The notes: generated from the letters alone by a model not told the origin. A stretch of 41,783 bases of DNA from Paenibacillus xylanivorans (GCF_001280595.1 NZ_LITU01000060.1:141485-183267); one strand, 5' to 3'; numbered from the stretch's first letter, positions 31,443-40,036 are shown. Numbers and translations are program-made.

Positions 31443-32432
31443 ATGATTCAAGGACAAACGATTCTGATCACTGGAGGAACCGGCTCCTGGGGACAAAAGC
31501 TGACCGAGGTACTGCTGGAGCAGAATCCGGCCGAGATTCGGATTCTCTCGCGTAATGAGTACGCCCAGATTACGATGCAGCGGGATTTCGGTCATGATAC
31601 GCGTTTGCGTTTTGTCATTGGGGACATTCGCGATTATCGGGCAGTGGAGGAAGCCTGTCGCGGAGTGCACGTTCTCTTCCATCTGGCTGCACTGAAGCAT
31701 GTTCCGGTATGCGAGGATCAGCCGGATGAAGCGTTCAAGACCAACGTCATCGGCACGCAGAATATTATTCGCGCTGCGATTCGTATGCAGGTGGCCAAAG
31801 TCATTGACGTGTCCACCGACAAGGCGGTAGATCCGATTAACGTTTATGGCATGACCAAGGCCTTGGGTGAAAAGATGATGATCCGTGCCAATGGACTGAG
31901 CGAGTCTACGCGTTTTGTCTGTATTCGCGGGGGCAATGTGCTTGGAACCAGCGGAAGTGTCGTTCCATTGTTCCGTCGTCAGATTGATGAAGGCAAGAGC
32001 CTGACCATTACGGACAAAGGCATGACCCGCTTTTTCCTGACACGGACGGAGGCCATTCATTTGTTGCTGAAGGCGGCTGAGGCAGCGGTCGGCGGCGAGA
32101 CATTTGTAATGAAAATGAAGGCCTGCAAGATGACGGCTCTGGCTTCGGTCATGCTGGAACAGGCAGGTCGTCCGGCTCACGATTATAAAGTAACCGGGAT
32201 TCGTCCGGGCGAAAAATTGCATGAAGTACTCATTTCTCCATTCGAGGCACCACGTACCTACAAATATGACGAACAATATTATGTGATTTTGCCACAGGAA
32301 CCGGACAAGCGCCTGACAGATCCGTATAGTGGTCTGCCTCGGGTGACCTTTTCCGAGTATCGTTCAGACAGCGCGATGATGAATCGTTCCGCAATTGCCC
32401 AATTTTTGCGTGCAGGCGGCTTTATCTATTAA
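31443..32432 (+). CDS. NDP-sugar 4,6-dehydratase (PseB/FlaA1-like SDR)
   Basis: The 329-residue enzyme is an extended SDR of the polysaccharide-biosynthesis (CapD/FlaA1) group, most likely a UDP-N-acetylglucosamine 4,6-dehydratase. The cofactor motif GGTGSWG lies at about 11-17, followed by GDIRD, AALKHVPVCE and the active-site segment STDKAVDPINVYGMTK (about 125-140), characteristic of PseB/FlaA1-type enzymes. IRGGNVLGTSGSV and RPGEKLHE are family features. It would feed a modified amino sugar into the glycosyltransferases. The ATG at 31443 follows AAGGAGG. Confidence 0.9.
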   Translation: MIQGQTILITGGTGSWGQKLTEVLLEQNPAEIRILSRNEYAQITMQRDFGHDTRLRFVIGDIRDYRAVEEACRGVHVLFHLAALKHVPVCEDQPDEAFKTNVIGTQNIIRAAIRMQVAKVIDVSTDKAVDPINVYGMTKALGEKMMIRANGLSESTRFVCIRGGNVLGTSGSVVPLFRRQIDEGKSLTITDKGMTRFFLTRTEAIHLLLKAAEAAVGGETFVMKMKACKMTALASVMLEQAGRPAHDYKVTGIRPGEKLHEVLISPFEAPRTYKYDEQYYVILPQEPDKRLTDPYSGLPRVTFSEYRSDSAMMNRSAIAQFLRAGGFIY

Positions 32433-32466
32433 TAGAAGGGAGGCGGACCGTTTGGAGGTGGAAGGA

Positions 32467-34011
32467 ATGGAAGAGGACAGCAAGCATGACGACGTTACGA
32501 TGATCAATCAGGGAAATGCCAAACTTCAAAAAATAAACAACCGCTCTCTCAACGCCGCCGTTATTGGTCTCGGGTATGTCGGGTTGCCGATGGCAGTGGA
32601 GATGGCCCAGGCTGGGTATCAGGTGCAAGGGATTGATATCGATTTGGCGAAGGTGGCTAAGCTGCGTGCAGGAAAATCGTATGTGATTGGCATTGAGGAT
32701 AAGGTGGTGCAATCTCTTGATCAGGCTGGGTTGTTCATGGCGGGGACGGATTATGCAGCAGTGGCGCAGGCCGATGTCATTGTCATCTGTGTGCCTACGC
32801 CTTTGACCCCGGAGCATCAGCCGGACATTTCATTTATCGCTGCAGCGGTGGATGGCATAACGCCTTATCTTCGGGAGGACTGCCTTGTCATATTGGAGAG
32901 TACTACGTATCCCGGTACCACCGAGGAACGTGTAAAGCAGCCGATTGAGGCCGCGAAAGGGTGGAAAGTAGGGCAGCAGTTCCATGTCTGTTATTCTCCA
33001 GAGCGGGTAGATCCCGGAAGTGTGCATTACGGCGTGAAAAACACACCGAAGATCATTGGCGGCTCTACGCCGTCCTGTCTGTCTTATGGAAAAGCATTCT
33101 ACGGTTCGTTCCTGAACGAAATCGTTCCCGTTAGTTCAACGACAGTGGCGGAGACGGCAAAGTTGTTCGAAAACACATTTCGCAGCGTGAACATCGCGCT
33201 CGTGAACGAACTGACACCTGCGTGTGAGCAAATGGGCGTGAACATTTGGGAGGTGCTGGACGCTGCGGCGACGAAGCCGTTCGGCTATATGCCGTTCTAT
33301 CCGGGTCCGGGCATTGGTGGACACTGTATTCCAATTGATCCGATCTATCTATCATGGGCTGCAGGCCGTCAGGGATCGGAGCTGAAATTCATTACGCTTG
33401 CGGATGCGACCAATCGGCAAATGCCGGAAAAAGTGGTGAAGCGTGCCGCACAGCTTCTCGAACAGAATGGCTCGTCGATGCAGGGAGCACGGATTGTGCT
33501 GGCGGGTATGGCTTATAAAAAAGATATCGACGATCTGCGTGAATCTCCAGCGCTGGATGTCTTCAGGCTTCTGGATGCAGCGGGGGCAAATGTGGTCTTC
33601 ACCGACCCGATGGTATCTGTCTTCCGCAAGGATGATGGTACGTTTCCCCAAGCTGAACCCGCATCCCCCGACTTATGGGCAGGGGCTGATATGGTGATTA
33701 TTACGACGGATCATACAGGCTTCGATTATCAGGAAATGGCGGATCATGCCAAACTGATCTTCGATACCCGCAATGCCACTGCCGGATGTGTTGGTGGAAA
33801 TATCGTAGTGCTTGGACAACCGATTCGGCCGGATGTGAATGTAGTGCAAGGTGTGAAGGGAGTACATGACATGCAAATTCATAAGAACATGCGAGTGGAT
33901 CAGACGGTGCATGGGGATGTGCAGGGACTGACAGATCAGATTGAGGCAAACACTGAACCTCACCTCAAACATTCGCACGAAAATTCTGGAGGCAGCCATG
34001 GCGAATCATGA
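32467..34011 (+). CDS. Nucleotide-sugar 6-dehydrogenase (WecC/WbpA type)
   Basis: This 514-residue NAD-dependent enzyme oxidises C6 of a UDP-sugar to the uronic acid. It has the N-terminal Rossmann motif VIGLGYVGLPMAVEMA, CVPTPLT, the SPERVDPGSVHYG stretch that favours UDP-N-acetylhexosamine (WbpA/TviB) enzymes, and the catalytic Cys in GPGIGGHCIPIDP. Residues about 460-514 form an unusual His-rich, polar tail beyond the conserved domain. Two starts have ribosome sites: TTG 32452 (AAGGGAGG) and ATG 32467 (GGAGG); I prefer the ATG. Its end overlaps the methyltransferase start by 14 bp. Confidence 0.9.
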   Translation: MEEDSKHDDVTMINQGNAKLQKINNRSLNAAVIGLGYVGLPMAVEMAQAGYQVQGIDIDLAKVAKLRAGKSYVIGIEDKVVQSLDQAGLFMAGTDYAAVAQADVIVICVPTPLTPEHQPDISFIAAAVDGITPYLREDCLVILESTTYPGTTEERVKQPIEAAKGWKVGQQFHVCYSPERVDPGSVHYGVKNTPKIIGGSTPSCLSYGKAFYGSFLNEIVPVSSTTVAETAKLFENTFRSVNIALVNELTPACEQMGVNIWEVLDAAATKPFGYMPFYPGPGIGGHCIPIDPIYLSWAAGRQGSELKFITLADATNRQMPEKVVKRAAQLLEQNGSSMQGARIVLAGMAYKKDIDDLRESPALDVFRLLDAAGANVVFTDPMVSVFRKDDGTFPQAEPASPDLWAGADMVIITTDHTGFDYQEMADHAKLIFDTRNATAGCVGGNIVVLGQPIRPDVNVVQGVKGVHDMQIHKNMRVDQTVHGDVQGLTDQIEANTEPHLKHSHENSGGSHGES

Positions 34012-34744
34012 CCGGGTAAGCGAGCGTTATTATGGCGAGATCAATTCGGAAGAGTCACACGAAGCGACACGTACTCGTATTCACTGGATGTGTAGGGAAG
34101 CGACAGGTCAGCGTATTCTGGATATTGGATGCAGCCAGGGCATTACCTCCATTCTGCTGGCACGGGAAGGCTTTCGGGTGACCGGGATTGATCTGGAAGA
34201 AGAGAGCATTCGATATGCAAAGCAGGAGCTGGCGAAGGAGTCGAAGCCGGTTCAAGACAAAGTGGATTTTCGCATGCTGGACATTACCCAGTGGAAAGGC
34301 AGAACACCGTTCGATACGGTGCTGCTGGGGGAAGTGCTGGAGCATTTTGCCCATCCCGAGACATTGTTGATGCACATTCGTCGCCTTTTACACGAAAAAG
34401 GGACGCTGGTTGTCACGGTTCCTTACGGGTATCATCCCTTCTACGATCACAAGCAGACATTCTACGCCGGAAACCTGGCGATGTGCCTGATGCCGTATTT
34501 TGAAGTATTGAAGCTGGAAGTTCATCATAAATATCTATGTTGCGTGGCACGCAGGCGGCGGGAAACCCAGCTGCATGTCTCACCCACCGCAAGCCAACTC
34601 ACGGAGTGGATGAAGCTGGATCACGTACATTTTGCAGCGGTGGAACAGAATCACCTTCGCCTGATGAATCAACGCAAAAAGGCGCTGGATAATGCAGTGG
34701 AGCAGGTTAAACGTCTGCGTCGTCAGGAGACTGGGGAAGGGTAG
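33998..34744 (+). CDS. Class I SAM-dependent methyltransferase
   Basis: The 248-residue protein is a Rossmann-fold methyltransferase. The SAM-binding motif is RILDIGCSQGITSILLA (about 39-55), followed by GIDLEEESI and LLGEVLEHFAHPE (motif IV). A Lys/Arg-rich C-terminal helix follows (about 225-248). In this operon it most plausibly methylates a sugar or glycan. The ATG at 33998 follows GGAGG at 5 nt. It overlaps the dehydrogenase gene by 14 bp, so translation is coupled. The acceptor cannot be read from sequence. Confidence 0.88.
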   Translation: MANHDRVSERYYGEINSEESHEATRTRIHWMCREATGQRILDIGCSQGITSILLAREGFRVTGIDLEEESIRYAKQELAKESKPVQDKVDFRMLDITQWKGRTPFDTVLLGEVLEHFAHPETLLMHIRRLLHEKGTLVVTVPYGYHPFYDHKQTFYAGNLAMCLMPYFEVLKLEVHHKYLCCVARRRRETQLHVSPTASQLTEWMKLDHVHFAAVEQNHLRLMNQRKKALDNAVEQVKRLRRQETGEG

Positions 34745-34813
34745 CGGATGGTAGCTGGATGAAGTTGAAGCTTGAGGGTGAAGGTCAGGGTAAAGCCAGG
34801 AAGGCAAGGAGAC

Positions 34814-34853
34814 AAGTAGATAAGTAGATAAGTACAAAAGTACAAAAGAGCAA
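34814..34853 (+). repeat. 8-bp tandem repeat upstream of a glycosyltransferase
   Basis: Five 8-bp units run in phase: AAGTAGAT twice (34814-34829), AAGTACAA twice (34830-34845), then AAGAGCAA (34846-34853). They lie in the 160-bp gap between the methyltransferase and the GT2-TPR gene, about 51 bp before its GTG. The gap otherwise holds only purine-rich sequence and a ribosome site. Confidence 0.75.
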
Positions 34854-34904
34854 GGTAGTCACACAACTGTAGCAATACGCGCAAGACAGGAAGGGGCTTA
34901 AACC

Positions 34905-36017
34905 GTGATCACCATCAGTCTGTGCATGATTGTGAAGAACGAGCAACGCACGCTTGCGCGCTGTCTCGACTCGGTCGCCGGAATTGCGGACGAAATCGTT
35001 ATTGTAGATACCGGTTCTTCCGACCGTACGATGGAGATTGCCGCGCAGTATACCGACCGGGTCTACACGTATGAGTGGAAGGATGATTTTGCCGCCGCAC
35101 GAAATTATTCATTCGACCAGGCCACGCAGGAGTATATCCTGTGGCTGGACGCGGATGATGTGCTGCTTCCCCCTGATCGGGCGAAGCTGAAGATGCTGAA
35201 GCAGCAGCTGCCGTCAGGCGGTGAGACGGCGGCTGTGATGTTGAGCTATACGCTGGCCGAGGGGCCGGAGGGAAGTCCGCTCGTGACGGACCGACGGATG
35301 CGCCTCGTCAGGCGAGAGGCGGGCTGCCGCTGGCATGGCCGGCTGCACGAGCAGCTTGCTTTCCCGCCGGGCGGGGTCATTACGGCAGATATTGCCGTCA
35401 CGCACCGCCGCGAAGCGGGCCATCATTCGGCGCGAAACGTGCGCATTCTGCGCAAATGGATCGCCGAAGAGGGCGTAGCCCAGGGACGCCTGCTGTTCTA
35501 TTATGCAGGCGAATGCTTCGACCGCCAGCGTTATGCGGCGGCGGTTCGGGCGTACGCGAAGCTGCTGCTGGAGCCGAGCGGCTATCGCGAGGATCAGCTC
35601 ATTGCCTGCGCGCGCATGGCAGAATGTTATGAACGGCTTGGTGAGCCGGGCCGGAAGCTCGGCGCGCTGCTGCAATCATTTCAATTCGACCTGCCGCATG
35701 CCGACTTCTGCTGCGCCATCGCCGCCTGCTTCCAGGAGCGGCAGGAGCTGGTCTCCGCCATCTACTGGTATATGCAAGCGCTGGATGTCAGCAGCCGCGA
35801 TCCGGGTCTGCGTCCCGTTCCTGCGGCATGCCGCACTTGGCTGCCCCACGCCCGGCTCTCACTTTGTTACGCTCACATGGGAAACTGGGAGCAGGCGCTC
35901 CAGCATAACAGCAAAGCAAGGGAGTATCTGCCGGATGACCCCGGCCTGCTCGCCAATCGGCAGAAGATTGAAGCTGTGGTAAGTAAGCGGAACAATGGCT
36001 CGGAAGAGAAAGAGTAG
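34905..36017 (+). CDS. GT2 glycosyltransferase with TPR C-terminus
   Basis: The 370-residue protein begins with a GT-A family 2 domain (about 1-200): ISLCMIVKNEQRTLARCLDS, IVDTGSSDRTMEIAA and the metal-binding WLDADD (about 84). This is the SunS-like or lipopolysaccharide-style short GT2 type. The C-terminal part (about 200-360) has repeated helix pairs (YYAGECFDRQRYAAAVRAYA, YAHMGNWEQALQHNSKAREY) resembling TPRs, which may bind the acceptor. The GTG start follows AAGGGG. The region 35200-35900 is clearly richer in G and C than its neighbours. It belongs functionally with the glycan locus, though a 160-bp gap separates it. Confidence 0.88.
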   Translation: MITISLCMIVKNEQRTLARCLDSVAGIADEIVIVDTGSSDRTMEIAAQYTDRVYTYEWKDDFAAARNYSFDQATQEYILWLDADDVLLPPDRAKLKMLKQQLPSGGETAAVMLSYTLAEGPEGSPLVTDRRMRLVRREAGCRWHGRLHEQLAFPPGGVITADIAVTHRREAGHHSARNVRILRKWIAEEGVAQGRLLFYYAGECFDRQRYAAAVRAYAKLLLEPSGYREDQLIACARMAECYERLGEPGRKLGALLQSFQFDLPHADFCCAIAACFQERQELVSAIYWYMQALDVSSRDPGLRPVPAACRTWLPHARLSLCYAHMGNWEQALQHNSKAREYLPDDPGLLANRQKIEAVVSKRNNGSEEKE

Positions 36018-36044
36018 TGGTGATCCGCTGTAGAGATGAACAAG

Positions 36045-36086
36045 AGCAGCCCTGCTTGGCCATGAGAGTCGGCGAGCGGGGCTGCT
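36045..36086. terminator. Terminator between GT2 and DUF5412 genes
   Basis: AGCAGCCC-GCT (36045-36056) pairs with GAGC-GGGCTGCT (36074-36086). It separates two convergent genes. The downstream T-content is moderate (TATTTGTATTTT). Confidence 0.7.
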
Positions 36087-36098
36087 TATTTGTATTTT

Positions 36099-36620
36099 CT
36101 ACTTTTCGGGTGCCAGGCACCGAACATACTGGTCCTTTGTACGCAGGCTTCGGCATGCCCAGCCCCAGCTGTCATAGATTTCATCATCGATGTTTAGCGT
36201 AATGCTATCATCGCTGTACTCGTTCCGGTTTTCGATCCGGAGCGTATTTTCATTTTCCCATTCGAGGTGGTTGGCCCCGTGATATTTGGCACGGTATATG
36301 GTTTTTACTGTGAACATGTCCGAGGCAACGATCTTCTTCACATCTACCCAGATTGTGACTCCACCTGCCGCACCACCGTAAGGCACACCGTACATCTCGG
36401 CGACATACTCTCCATTCGGCGATGACATGGAGTAGCTAAGTTGCCCTTGTTCGGAACGATCAAACGTGGAGAAGTAAGGGCGAAGCATGAAGTAAAGGTA
36501 TACGGCGGCAAATAGCAACAGAATCAATAACGTAAATGCGGTGATTATCGGATGTCGACGTATCCATGATTTTGGTGGTGAGATATTTGAAGAGTCACTA
36601 GGATGTGCATGCTGTTTCAT
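36099..36620 (-). CDS. DUF5412-like membrane-anchored protein
   Basis: The 173-residue protein has a short charged N-terminus, one membrane helix (about 25-47, ITAFTLLILLLFAAVYLYF) and an external domain with YSMSSPNGEYVAEMYGVPYGG, a pattern I associate with DUF5412 proteins. That family has no established function. The domain contains two Cys only near the end (WACRS and VRCLA), possibly a disulphide. The ATG at 36620 follows AAAGGAGGT at 10 nt, better than the in-frame upstream Met. It is monocistronic and convergent with the GT2 gene. Confidence 0.7.
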   Translation of the reverse strand: MKQHAHPSDSSNISPPKSWIRRHPIITAFTLLILLLFAAVYLYFMLRPYFSTFDRSEQGQLSYSMSSPNGEYVAEMYGVPYGGAAGGVTIWVDVKKIVASDMFTVKTIYRAKYHGANHLEWENENTLRIENRNEYSDDSITLNIDDEIYDSWGWACRSLRTKDQYVRCLAPEK

Positions 36621-36793
36621 AATAAAACGGACCTCCTTTAAAGGCAGTGGGTTCGAAGGATATTTGGAAATGGATATGTAGGTATGCAAATGTCTTTCTG
36701 TAAGTTAATCGTTAATCGATAGTAACACATTGTGGATATTAATTAATAACAAATAAGTTAAAATAATCCTCCATTAAGAGAGGACAAAGTTAA

Positions 36794-36860
36794 ATGAAGG
36801 TAAAGGACCTTATTAGCAAACTCAAGAATTGAAGAAGCGCATGAATCAGTAGTTTGACGT
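36794..36860 (+). pseudogene. Possible frameshifted remnant of a small gene
   Basis: A frame starting at ATG 36794, with GAGAGGA 9 nt upstream, reads MKVKDLISKLKN and stops at 36832. In a shifted frame the sequence continues IEEAHESVV before another stop. The N-terminus resembles a widespread type of small phage-related or accessory protein, but too little remains for assignment. It may equally be a chance short frame. Confidence 0.25.
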
Positions 36861-36914
36861 GGAATGTTTAACTTACATAAAGGTGGTTGATGCTGTAATT
36901 AAGCACGCCAAGCA

Positions 36915-36923
36915 TGGTATAAT
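36915..36923 (+). promoter_or_regulatory. Extended -10 promoter of the Rpn gene
   Basis: TGGTATAAT is an extended -10 (TGN plus a perfect TATAAT). No good -35 lies 17 nt upstream, as is usual for extended -10 promoters. Transcription would start near 36930, supporting the ATG at 36949 as the start. Confidence 0.65.
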
Positions 36924-36948
36924 AGAAAGAAACGGAGTTGATGGTCAG

Positions 36949-37815
36949 ATGTCTGATTTACTCGATCCTCGAAACGATTTTGTTTTCAAGCGTATTTTTG
37001 GCAGTGAAGAAAATAAAGATGTGCTGCTGGTCTTCTTGAACCGAACGTTTGCAGAGTCGGGGGAACAGCCGCTGACAGAGATTGTACTCCTTAATCCGTA
37101 TACCGATAAAGATGCTCCACTGGATAAACAGTCCATATTTGATATTTGGGCGAAAACAGTGGAAGGAAAGCTGATTAACATTGAGATGCAGTTGTTTAAT
37201 AAATACGATATTGAGAAACGAACTCTATATTATTGGAGCAAACGTTATTCTAGTCAGTTGCAGGAAGGCCAAACGTACAAGGAATTGAAAAAGTGCGTGA
37301 CGATTAATATTTTAAATTACTCGTTTATCACGAATGAGCGCTATCATAATGTATTTCATCTGAGGGAAGACCATACTGGACTTGAATTGAGTGATGATCT
37401 CGAAGTTCATTTTATGGAGTTGTCCAAGCTGGATGATCAGTCTGTTCCAATGGAAGGTGGTCTGATTAACTGGCTTTTGTTCCTGAAAGGTGCTGACAAA
37501 TCCAATTGGGAGGTGCTGCAAATGAATGAACCTACATTGAAGAAAGCGATGGATACGCTGGAGTTTCTAAGTCAGGATCGTGAGGCGCGTCGCTTGTATG
37601 AAGAACGGCAGAAGTATTTGCATGATGAAGCCTCAATGATTGAATGGGCTACGGAAAAGGGAATAGCCAAGGGAATAGAAAAAGGATTAATGGAAGGTGA
37701 AAAAAGAAAGGCGATCGAAATTGCAAAAAATATGCTTTCATTCGGCATCGAAGTTTCGATCATTGCCAAAACGAGTGGTCTAACTGAATCTGAAGTTGAG
37801 GCGCTGAAAGACTAG
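36949..37815 (+). CDS. Rpn-family PD-(D/E)XK nuclease/transposase-like protein
   Basis: The 288-residue protein matches the Rpn (recombination-promoting nuclease) / PD-(D/E)XK transposase-like family: LLDPRNDFVFKRIFG at the N-terminus, SIFDIWAKTVEGKLINIEMQ containing the D-(E/Q)-x-Q core, and YYWSKRYSSQLQEGQTY. The C-terminus (about 230-288) holds the typical charged helix with GIAKGIEKGLMEGEK repeats. Rpn proteins in Escherichia coli promote RecA-independent recombination; other members form toxin-like phage defences. It lies near an extended -10 promoter and ends at a terminator. No terminal repeats mark it as a transposon. Confidence 0.88.
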   Translation: MSDLLDPRNDFVFKRIFGSEENKDVLLVFLNRTFAESGEQPLTEIVLLNPYTDKDAPLDKQSIFDIWAKTVEGKLINIEMQLFNKYDIEKRTLYYWSKRYSSQLQEGQTYKELKKCVTINILNYSFITNERYHNVFHLREDHTGLELSDDLEVHFMELSKLDDQSVPMEGGLINWLLFLKGADKSNWEVLQMNEPTLKKAMDTLEFLSQDREARRLYEERQKYLHDEASMIEWATEKGIAKGIEKGLMEGEKRKAIEIAKNMLSFGIEVSIIAKTSGLTESEVEALKD

Positions 37816-37832
37816 CAATTGCACTTTAAATC

Positions 37833-37871
37833 CAACAATCGTCTTGTCCTAAGGGCAGGCGGTTGTTTTTT
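37833..37871 (+). terminator. Terminator of the Rpn gene
   Basis: CAACAATCGTC (from 37833) pairs with the GGCGGTTGTT region (to 37867) with G-T pairs, followed by a run of Ts. Confidence 0.75.
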
Positions 37872-38026
37872 ATTTGTTCTAGAATGTTCTCAATCACACC
37901 TGATTCTTCTTGCAATCTTTCCGATCACTTAGGGGATACCGCTGTTACACATCTGCCAAAGAGCATTTTACATTAAAACGCGGTTGCTCATTCGGGTCTG
38001 GGCCGTTAAACTAAAGGGAGCGGCGT
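37872..38026. other. Intergenic stretch ahead of the Cys-rich ORF
   Basis: Between the Rpn terminator and the small ORF at 38027 I see no gene and no consensus promoter. A strong ribosome-site sequence AAAGGGAG ends it at 38020. Confidence 0.5.
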
Positions 38027-38137
38027 TTGCTTGACGGACAAGTCATGAGAACGCCATTTTGTTGTCAAGGATGCGGCTTATGCCGCTTTCGGATGTCAGA
38101 ATCGGATCGGACCAAGCTGGTGGAAGAACACCGGTGA
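38027..38137 (+). CDS. Possible 36-residue Cys-rich small protein or leader peptide
   Basis: A TTG at 38027 is preceded by AAAGGGAG at 6 nt and opens 36 codons, with an internal ATG at 38045. The product contains PFCCQGCGLCRFRM, with four Cys in a CCxxCxxC array that resembles half of a ferredoxin-type 4Fe-4S motif or a zinc knuckle. It stops 18 bp before the recQ start. A small hairpin (GCGGC/GCCGC, 38073-38086) with three Ts lies within it. It could be a real small protein, a Cys-responsive leader peptide, or chance. Confidence 0.4.
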   Translation: MLDGQVMRTPFCCQGCGLCRFRMSESDRTKLVEEHR

Positions 38138-38155
38138 TAAGTAAGGAGTCTTTAC

Positions 38156-40036
38156 ATGAGTGTGCAAACACCTACATTAGAAGAAGCGCAGGGTCTCCTG
38201 CAAAAATATTATGGCTACCCCGACTTCCGTGAGGGACAGAAAAAGATTGTAGCCAGCCTGCTCGAACGCGAAGATACGCTGGGTATTATGCCAACCGGGG
38301 GCGGTAAATCGATCTGTTATCAGATCCCCGCTTTGTTGTATTCAGGACTAACGCTTGTCGTCTCCCCGCTGATCTCGCTCATGAAGGACCAGGTTGATGC
38401 TCTGACCACGGCTGGTATTGCAGCCGCTTATATTAATAGTACGCTCAGCGGCAAAGAAGTGAATGATCGCATCCGCGCGGCGCAGCGCGGTGAGCTGAAG
38501 CTGCTCTATGTCGCGCCTGAGCGACTGGAGCTGGATTGGTTCCGCGAGGAGATGGGCTATCTGCCAATCTCTTGCGTTGCTGTGGATGAGGCTCACTGTG
38601 TATCGCAGTGGGGGCATGATTTTCGGACAAGCTATCTGGCGGTAGCGCCGTTTGTGGACAGTTTGCCGGAGCGGCCAGTGGTTGCGGCCTTTACGGCAAC
38701 GGCGACGCCCGAGGTCATGGGCGATATTCTGCGGCTGCTGCGTTTGCAGGACCCGCAGACGTATGTGACCGGACTGGGGCGGGATAATCTGGCGTTCAGC
38801 GTGCTGCGCGGTGAGAGCAAAAAGGACTTTGTCCTGAATTACGCGCGCGAGCATGCCAGCGAGCCGGGGATTGTATACGCCGCGACTCGCAAGGACGTGG
38901 ACGATTTGCATCAGCGTTTGCTGCAGGCAGGATTGCCAGCAGGACGCTACCATGCCGGGATGACGGACGATGAACGGTCCCAGAGCCAGGAAGCTTTTTT
39001 GTACGATGATATCCGGGTGATGGTGGCGACGAATGCGTTCGGGATGGGGATTGATAAATCTAACGTGCGTTACGTTATTCATAACAGCATGCCGAAGAAT
39101 ATGGAGGCATATGTGCAGGAAGCCGGGCGTGCGGGACGGGACGGAGAGCCGAGCCAGTGCATTTTGTTATTCGGGGCACAGGATATTATCACCCAGAAGT
39201 TCCTAATCGAGCAGAATCCGATGGAGGGCGACCGCAAACAGAATGATTACCGGAAGTTGCAACAGATGGTCGATTACTGTTATACGACGCGTTGTCTGCG
39301 CAGTGCTCAGCTGGATTATTTCGGTGAGGTGCATGAGGACAAGCCATGCGGCACTTGCAGTTCTTGTACGGACGACCGCGAGCTGGTGGATATGACGATT
39401 GATGCGCAGAAAATATTCAGCTGTATTCACCGCATGCGTGAACGGTATGGTGTATCTCTGGTCGCTTCGGTGCTCAAAGGCTCCCGTGCCAAAAAAGTGC
39501 TCGATTATGGCTTTAATTCCCTCCCAACCTATGGCGTAATGGGCAATCGCACAGAGCGTGAGATCGCGGAGATCATCAACGTTATGGTATCGGAAGGCTA
39601 TCTGATGCTGTCCGAGGGACAATATCCGGTCGTTCGTTTGCAGCCACTGGCGGTGGAAGTACTCAAAGGTCAGCGTGAAGTGATGCAGCGGGGGGTCCGC
39701 AATACGGCGGCAACCGCTTCGGGTACGAACTACGGCGGACGTCGTGGACGCGATGCGATGCCATCTGCGGTTAACGAGACGGTATTCGAACAACTTCGTC
39801 TGATCCGTCGTGATCTGGCGGCGAAAGAGCATGTGCCGTCGTACATTATTTTCAATGACGCGACCTTACGCGAGATGAGTGTGGTATGTCCACAGACAGA
39901 ACGTGACATGCTGGATATTAAAGGGGTCGGTGAGGTCAAGTACCGCAAGTACGGACTGCCGTTCCTGGAGTTTTTCCAGAAGCAAACGGGCGAAGAAGTG
40001 GACACGGATGATGACGCCTTTTATGAATATGATTGA
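38156..40036 (+). CDS. recQ: ATP-dependent DNA helicase RecQ
   Basis: This 626-residue 3'-5' helicase acts in recombination and replication-fork repair. The helicase core has Walker A PTGGGKS (about 45), DEAH box VDEAHC, motif [11 protein letters not shown] and motif [12 protein letters not shown]. The RecQ C-terminal zinc site is seen as [17 protein letters not shown] then CGTCSSC, with four Cys. A winged helix follows, and the end (about 535-605) is an HRDC domain. The ATG follows AAGGAG at 7 nt. A cryptic Cys-rich frame ends just upstream. Its next neighbour, 72 bp downstream, is the radical SAM gene. Confidence 0.95.
   Translation: MSVQTPTLEEAQGLLQKYYGYPDFREGQKKIVASLLEREDTLGIMPTGGGKSICYQIPALLYSGLTLVVSPLISLMKDQVDALTTAGIAAAYINSTLSGKEVNDRIRAAQRGELKLLYVAPERLELDWFREEMGYLPISCVAVDEAHCVSQWGHDFRTSYLAVAPFVDSLPERPVVAAFTATATPEVMGDILRLLRLQDPQTYVTGLGRDNLAFSVLRGESKKDFVLNYAREHASEPGIVYAATRKDVDDLHQRLLQAGLPAGRYHAGMTDDERSQSQEAFLYDDIRVMVATNAFGMGIDKSNVRYVIHNSMPKNMEAYVQEAGRAGRDGEPSQCILLFGAQDIITQKFLIEQNPMEGDRKQNDYRKLQQMVDYCYTTRCLRSAQLDYFGEVHEDKPCGTCSSCTDDRELVDMTIDAQKIFSCIHRMRERYGVSLVASVLKGSRAKKVLDYGFNSLPTYGVMGNRTEREIAEIINVMVSEGYLMLSEGQYPVVRLQPLAVEVLKGQREVMQRGVRNTAATASGTNYGGRRGRDAMPSAVNETVFEQLRLIRRDLAAKEHVPSYIIFNDATLREMSVVCPQTERDMLDIKGVGEVKYRKYGLPFLEFFQKQTGEEVDTDDDAFYEYD

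Larger units (their letters stand above)
36621..36948. other. AT-rich intergenic region with a small gene remnant
   Basis: This 328-bp stretch lies between divergent genes. It contains the direct repeat GTTAATCGTTAATC near 36704-36717, a short frame with ribosome site at 36794-36832 (listed separately), and the Rpn promoter at 36915-36923. The composition is much more AT-rich than the adjacent GT2 gene. Confidence 0.5.

Noticed and set aside
31317..32276. Long minus-strand open frame (319 codons) opposite the dehydratase gene
   Set aside because: It is antisense to a well-supported enzyme, has no ribosome site and no recognisable protein features; it reflects codon bias on the coding strand.
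36621..37871. Complete insertion sequence around the Rpn gene
   Set aside because: No terminal inverted repeats or target-site duplication could be found at the edges, and Rpn proteins are often stand-alone genes.
38348..39082. Minus-strand open frame (244 codons) opposite recQ
   Set aside because: Antisense to intact helicase motifs; no start signals.
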